A stretch of DNA of 64,000 nucleotides from an uncultured Bilophila sp. (lineage in GTDB: Bacteria > Desulfobacterota > Desulfovibrionia > Desulfovibrionales > Desulfovibrionaceae), in NCBI GenBank assembly GCA_902373525.1, contig CABKMN010000007.1:1-64000 (forward strand). Reading direction: 5' to 3'. Below, in pieces: positions 59,764 through 64,000 of the stretch (positions are counted from its first letter, which is position 1; every line of letters begins with the position of its first letter). Made by a program: the position numbers and the translations under genes. Below the pieces are notes generated by a model that had not been told where the DNA came from, ran no database searches, and saw only the letters and a list, made by a program, of their open reading frames with translations.

Positions 59764-61566
59764 CTATTCCTTTTCCAGATTGAAATCCTTCATTTTCCGG
59801 AACAGCGTGCGTCTGTCCACACCGAGGCTTTCAGCCGTGGGGCCGCGCTTCCAGTTGTTCTTTTTCAAGGCGTTCAGCAGATACGCCTTTTCGAAACGCG
59901 AGAGCGCTTCGGTCAGTGAGAGCGCCTCCTCCGGCGCGTCCGAGGCGGAGGCCGCCTGTCCGGGGTTTTCCCCGATGACGGTGTCGCCCAGATGCGCCGT
60001 GCCGAGGCTGAGGTACTGGTAGAGGACGTTTTGCAGCTCGCGGACGTTGCCGGGCCAGTCGTAGAGCATGAACGCGTGCAGCATTTCGCTGTCCATGTAT
60101 TCGAAGCGTTTGTTGCTCGGATAGGCTTTCAGAAAATGTTCCACCAGCAGGGGGATGTCCGACTTGCGTTCCCGCAGGGGCGGCAGGTGGATCGGGATGA
60201 CGTGGATGCGGTAGTAAAAATCGCGGCGCATGGCCCCTTCGTTGACCCGTTCAAGGAGATTCCGGTTGGTCGCGGCGATGATGCGCACGTTGGGCCGGTG
60301 TATCTGTGAGCCGCCCACGGGAGTGAAGCCGCCGTGCTCGATGGCGCGGAGCAGCTTGACCTGCCCCATCAGGCTGATTTCGCCCAGCTCGTCGAGGAAC
60401 AGCGTTCCGCCGTCGGCCTGATCGAGGTAGCCCTTCTTGTCCGCCGTGGCTCCGGTGAACGCGCCTTTCTTGTAGCCGAACAGTTCGCTTTCGAAGAGGC
60501 TTTCTGGGATGGCCCCGCAGTTGACCGCCACGAAGGGGCGCTGATAGCGGGCGCTCCCGTCGTGGATGGCCCGCGCCACCAGCTCCTTGCCGGTTCCGGA
60601 TTCGCCGTAGACGACCACGTTGTCGTCCACGGCGGCCGCACGGGCGATGAGGTCGAAGACGGCGGTGATCTGCGGCGAGCTGCCCACGATGTCCCCGGAA
60701 CAGCGGGCCTTGAGGCGGTTGCGCAGTTCCTCGTTCTCCTGCCGGATGGTGTTGTCCTGCTTCTGTTTTTCCGTGACGTCGTTGATGAAGCCCTCGACGA
60801 GGAGCGGACCCTCCGGGCCGGTGGCGTAGACGCCCGCGCCCTGTTCCCAGACCCATTTTTCCTCGCCCCACGAGGTGACGATGCGGTAGGTCAGCTCGAA
60901 CGGCTCCTTGTTGCCGAGCGCCGTTTCCAGCGTCGCGGAGACGTGTTCCCGGTCGTCCGCATGGACGAGGGAGAGCAGGCCCATACCGTCCGGCCCGGTG
61001 AAATCCTCCGGCGTATACCCGGTGAGGCGGGCGACGCCCTGACTGACGAAGCGGACTTTCCGATCCGGCGTGTGTTCGCCCTGATAGGCGAGGCCGGGAA
61101 GGTTGTTCATCAGGGTTTCGAGCTGGCGGCTCTTTTCGTGCAGCTCCATGCCGATGAGCATGTTGTGGCTTTCCAGCTTCTCCCGGAGCCGCTTGATGGT
61201 GACGTGCGTGCGTACGCGGGCCAGCACCTCGTCGGCGTGGAACGGTTTGGTCACGTAATCGACGCCGCCGACCTCGAAACCGTGATGCTTCTGGCCCGGC
61301 GCTTCCATGACGGACAGAAAGATGACCGGGATGGGCTCGGTTGCGGGGTCCTCCTTAAGGCAGCGGCAGACCTCGAACCCGTCCATTTCGGGCATGAGGA
61401 TGTCCAGCAGAATCAGATCGGGCTGGTGGCTCCGGGCCAGTTCCAGCGCGCGTTTGCCGTTTTTGGCGATGATGAGGAAATAGTCCTGTTCGAGGGTCTG
61501 GACCAAAATGTCCAGATTGACCGGATCGTCATCCACGACCAGAACGACGGGTTTATTGGACTGCAT
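59764..61566 (-). CDS. Sigma-54-dependent response regulator (REC-PAS-AAA-Fis)
   Basis: The 600-residue activator has a receiver domain (residues 5-120; phospho-acceptor Asp in LILLDILMPEMDG), a PAS segment (about 145-270), a sigma-54 interaction AAA domain and a Fis-type HTH. The AAA domain carries GESGTGKELVARAIH Walker A, the sigma-54 contact loop GAFTGA and TLFLDELGE Walker B. The HTH reads GPTAESLGVDRRTLFRKMKDF. It overlaps the end of the sensor kinase gene by 14 nt, making a two-component pair. Its most likely target is the transporter promoter just downstream. Confidence 0.93.
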   Translation of the reverse strand: MQSNKPVVLVVDDDPVNLDILVQTLEQDYFLIIAKNGKRALELARSHQPDLILLDILMPEMDGFEVCRCLKEDPATEPIPVIFLSVMEAPGQKHHGFEVGGVDYVTKPFHADEVLARVRTHVTIKRLREKLESHNMLIGMELHEKSRQLETLMNNLPGLAYQGEHTPDRKVRFVSQGVARLTGYTPEDFTGPDGMGLLSLVHADDREHVSATLETALGNKEPFELTYRIVTSWGEEKWVWEQGAGVYATGPEGPLLVEGFINDVTEKQKQDNTIRQENEELRNRLKARCSGDIVGSSPQITAVFDLIARAAAVDDNVVVYGESGTGKELVARAIHDGSARYQRPFVAVNCGAIPESLFESELFGYKKGAFTGATADKKGYLDQADGGTLFLDELGEISLMGQVKLLRAIEHGGFTPVGGSQIHRPNVRIIAATNRNLLERVNEGAMRRDFYYRIHVIPIHLPPLRERKSDIPLLVEHFLKAYPSNKRFEYMDSEMLHAFMLYDWPGNVRELQNVLYQYLSLGTAHLGDTVIGENPGQAASASDAPEEALSLTEALSRFEKAYLLNALKKNNWKRGPTAESLGVDRRTLFRKMKDFNLEKE

Positions 61567-64000
61567 CGGAAGGCTCCGTACTTGAAACGCTGCTCTTGAG
61601 CAAGGACGGTCTGATCTTTTCCAGAACGGTCAGGGCCGCCTCATAGTCATAATTGTCCACATGCATTTTCAGGGTGTGGAGTAAGGGATATTCGTCCGCA
61701 TTGCAAATCACGAGGAGGCTGGAGAGCGCGATGCGGATGCGCCCCGGTGCGGCCTGCTGGAGCGCCCCGACCAGATCATTATAATAAGCGTTGAGCTTAG
61801 CGACGTCGAGCGTGGGTTTGGAGGCCGTCGCCGAGGGGCCCGAAGGCTGTTCCGCGTCGGAAATGGGGCAGAGTTTCGCCGCCGCCTCAAGGACGTTGCC
61901 GAGGGCCTCCTCCAGTTCGGGCAGCAGGGCCGAAAGCGGCCTGCCCTGAAACGAAGGGGCCCTGCCGGGATAGCCCTTGTCCAGTTGCGCCTGCGCTTCC
62001 AGTTCCAGCGTCCGGGCGGCGTCGCGCAGGATCAGCGCGCCGAGGTTGGCCGAGGCGCCCTTGAGGGCATGCGCCCGATCCCGCAGGGATTCCCAGTCGC
62101 TGGTGCGGATGGAGTGGCGGAACAGCGCGCCGTCCTGTGCGTGGTTCCGGGCGAAACTTTGCAGGATGGCCGGGTACTGTCTGGGGGAAAGCCCGGTCTG
62201 GAGCACGGTTTCCAGCGAGAAGCAGGAGGGCAGGAACGCCCACGATTCCGAAGCGGGCGGCTGTTCGCCGGTTTCCGGTTGCGTCTCGGATATCCGGTAA
62301 CGCTCGGGAAGCAGGTTGTGGATGGTGTCGAACAGCAGGGCCTGCTTGAACGGCTTGGAGAGGTAGGCGTCCATCCCGGCGTCCAGACACCGCTGCTTGT
62401 CGGCCTGCATGGCGTGCGCTGTGAGGGCGACCACGGGGAGGACGTATCCCCGCTCCCGTATGATTTTGATGGTTTCGTACCCGTCCATGCCCGGCATCTG
62501 GATATCGAGAAACATAAGGTCGAAGGTTTCGCGTTCCAGCAGTTTGAGGGCTTCGATGCCGTTGTTGGCCATTTTGACCTGTGCATGGGTTTCTTCGAGC
62601 AGGACGGTCATGATTTCCTGATTGACCGGGTTGTCTTCGGCGACGAGGAGGCGCACGGAGGACAGGTCCGGGGTCACCGGCGACTGGCCGGGGCGGGGAA
62701 GGCTTCCCGCCTGCGTCCGGTCGAGCAGCTTGCGGAGGGTGGAGCGGACGCAGCGCACGGTGATCGCGGGGATGACCTCCACGGGATAGGGCTTGTCCTT
62801 GAGCTCGGAGAGGGCGAGCCCCTCGCGGGGGCCGCCCACGAGCATCAGCGGGACGGGCGCGGCGCAGCGCAGCTGGAGTTCGTTCGCCAGCCGGAGGGCG
62901 GGAGGGCAGTCTCCTTCACCGAGCAGACGGTCGATGATGATCAAATCGGGCTTGAGAGGCTCCCGTCCCAGCGAGGCGAGCACGGAAAGCGGGCCGACCT
63001 TGCTGGCGATGTGGCTCTGGCACTGGATGCCGAGCGCCTCCAGCGTGCGGCGCATGATCCTGACTCCGGTTTCCGAGGAGCTGATCACGATGGCCTGCAA
63101 GCCCATGAACGTGGTCCCGCCGAGCACCTCCACCTGTTCCTGCAAGGCCAGACGGATCGAGAAGGCGAAGGTGCTGCCTTGCCCCACTTCCGACTCGACC
63201 CAGATTTCGCCGCCCATGTTTTCGACCATGTACCGGGCGATGCTCAGGCCGAGGCCCGTGCCGCCGTGCCGCCGGGTCAGGGAGGAGTCCGCCTGCTTGA
63301 AGGGCTGGAACAGTTGCGGAAGCTGATCCGGCGCGATGCCCACGCCGGTGTCGTGCACGAAAAACAGGAACTGCGCCTTGTTCTGGTTTTCCGAGAGGTG
63401 CAGGTTGCCGCCCCGGCGGACTTGCAGGTGGACCCGCCCGCCGGGGGGCGTGAACTTCACGGCGTTGCCCATGAGGTTGGTCAGGATTTGCTGGAGCCGT
63501 CCGGCGTCGCCGAGGAGGGCGATGGGCGTGGAAGGATCGATGTCGATCAGACATTCCAGTTCGCGGGCCATGCTGCCGCGCATGGTCATGTCGCAGACGC
63601 GCAGCAACACTTCGTCGAGCATGAACGGCGCGGTGTCCATGTCCATCTCGCCCGCTTCGATTTTGGAGAAGTCCAGCGTATCGTTGACGATGTCGAGCAG
63701 GGCGTAGGAGAGATCGAGGATGGTCCGCTGGTGGTTGCGCGGCAGGGGATTGTTTTTCAGGTAGGCGAGTTCGGTAAAGGAGATGATCCCGTGCAGCGGC
63801 GTGCGGATTTCGTGGCTGATGTTGGCGAGGAAGCGGCTTTTCGCCTCGGTGGCGGCGTCGGCGGCCTTCATGGCCTGCTGAAGCTCGGTGTTCAGGCGCT
63901 GGAGGTCTTCGGCCTTGGCGCTTTTTTCCAGTTCGGTGGCGAGGCGGGCGGTGCGCTCCTCGACCTTGCGGCGCAGTTGGACGTTCCAGAAAATGATCAG
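61553..64000 (-). CDS. Hybrid sensor histidine kinase, N-terminus beyond the window
   Basis: The open frame continues to the window edge, so the sensor part is missing. Visible in order: a coiled linker (VEERTARLATELEKSAKAEDL), HisKA with FLANISHEIRTPLHG (phospho-His), an HATPase domain (GNAVKFTPPGG, DTGVGIAPDQ, GTGLGLSIARYM) and a degenerate receiver (LIIIDRLLGEG). A true receiver (LMFLDIQMPGMDGYE) and a C-terminal Hpt domain (AHALKGASANLGA) follow. This is a full internal phosphorelay. ATG at 63871 is internal, not the start. It is coupled to the sigma-54 regulator gene. Confidence 0.92.
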   Translation of the reverse strand: MIIFWNVQLRRKVEERTARLATELEKSAKAEDLQRLNTELQQAMKAADAATEAKSRFLANISHEIRTPLHGIISFTELAYLKNNPLPRNHQRTILDLSYALLDIVNDTLDFSKIEAGEMDMDTAPFMLDEVLLRVCDMTMRGSMARELECLIDIDPSTPIALLGDAGRLQQILTNLMGNAVKFTPPGGRVHLQVRRGGNLHLSENQNKAQFLFFVHDTGVGIAPDQLPQLFQPFKQADSSLTRRHGGTGLGLSIARYMVENMGGEIWVESEVGQGSTFAFSIRLALQEQVEVLGGTTFMGLQAIVISSSETGVRIMRRTLEALGIQCQSHIASKVGPLSVLASLGREPLKPDLIIIDRLLGEGDCPPALRLANELQLRCAAPVPLMLVGGPREGLALSELKDKPYPVEVIPAITVRCVRSTLRKLLDRTQAGSLPRPGQSPVTPDLSSVRLLVAEDNPVNQEIMTVLLEETHAQVKMANNGIEALKLLERETFDLMFLDIQMPGMDGYETIKIIRERGYVLPVVALTAHAMQADKQRCLDAGMDAYLSKPFKQALLFDTIHNLLPERYRISETQPETGEQPPASESWAFLPSCFSLETVLQTGLSPRQYPAILQSFARNHAQDGALFRHSIRTSDWESLRDRAHALKGASANLGALILRDAARTLELEAQAQLDKGYPGRAPSFQGRPLSALLPELEEALGNVLEAAAKLCPISDAEQPSGPSATASKPTLDVAKLNAYYNDLVGALQQAAPGRIRIALSSLLVICNADEYPLLHTLKMHVDNYDYEAALTVLEKIRPSLLKSSVSSTEPSDAVQ

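Overview
The window is a high-GC chromosome segment whose gene content points to a sulfate- or sulfite-reducing member of the Desulfovibrionaceae (Desulfovibrio, Bilophila and relatives). The pointers are a giant FAD/iron-sulfur D-lactate-dehydrogenase-like oxidoreductase followed by an NfnAB-type ferredoxin:NADP transhydrogenase pair, single ilvB-ilvN-ilvC genes, a trxA-trxB-bamD cluster, and many sigma-70 and sigma-54 promoters feeding short operons. This placement is inference from gene content; no rRNA is present to prove it.

1-37.9 kb is ordinary core genome. It runs: LysM lytic transglycosylase, TVP38 membrane protein, DUF4037 protein, TPR protein, DUF2776-like membrane protein, DMT transporter, U32 peptidase, RlmM-like methyltransferase (minus), the FAD/Fe-S oxidoreductase and nfnAB, a 47-residue FeoB-associated-type peptide, a two-sensor-domain GGDEF/EAL protein, M23 peptidase, CBS protein, pcm, mrp, pgsA, a FtsB-like gene, TPR protein, lipoprotein, fbp, tsaD, trxA, trxB, bamD, ACT protein, tatA, a hypothetical plus HAD hydrolase, YggT, DUF465, ilvB, ilvN and ilvC.

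37.9-52.7 kb is accessory DNA: the wreckage of Mu-like transposable prophage(s) broken up by host genes and a tandem tRNA-Gly(GCC)/tRNA-Gly(CCC) pair. Recognisable remnants are a DUF3164 gene, a CHC2 primase fragment, a MuA transposase pseudogene, a Rha regulator, tail-fibre genes, a frameshifted DNA methyltransferase, a CI-type repressor, tail genes including DUF4815, and a gp28-like terminase fragment. Two inverted, truncated copies of one IS200/IS605-type element bracket the first block. A 1.3-kb AT-rich decayed DUF6035 (CoiA-like) gene lies in the second block. Two 27-28-residue hydrophobic peptide genes face each other between the MuA pseudogene and rha.

52.9-64 kb is one functional unit on the minus strand. 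A hybrid sensor kinase (running off the window) and a sigma-54 response regulator lie upstream of a seven-gene ABC importer operon of the nitrate/sulfonate/taurine type, with a good -24/-12 promoter between them. The importer has two ATPases, two permeases, two substrate-binding proteins and a small membrane protein. The ATPases carry complementary defects: one has a degenerate signature motif, the other lacks the H-loop histidine. This predicts a heterodimer with one consensus and one degenerate ATP site, and it is the most interesting observation here.
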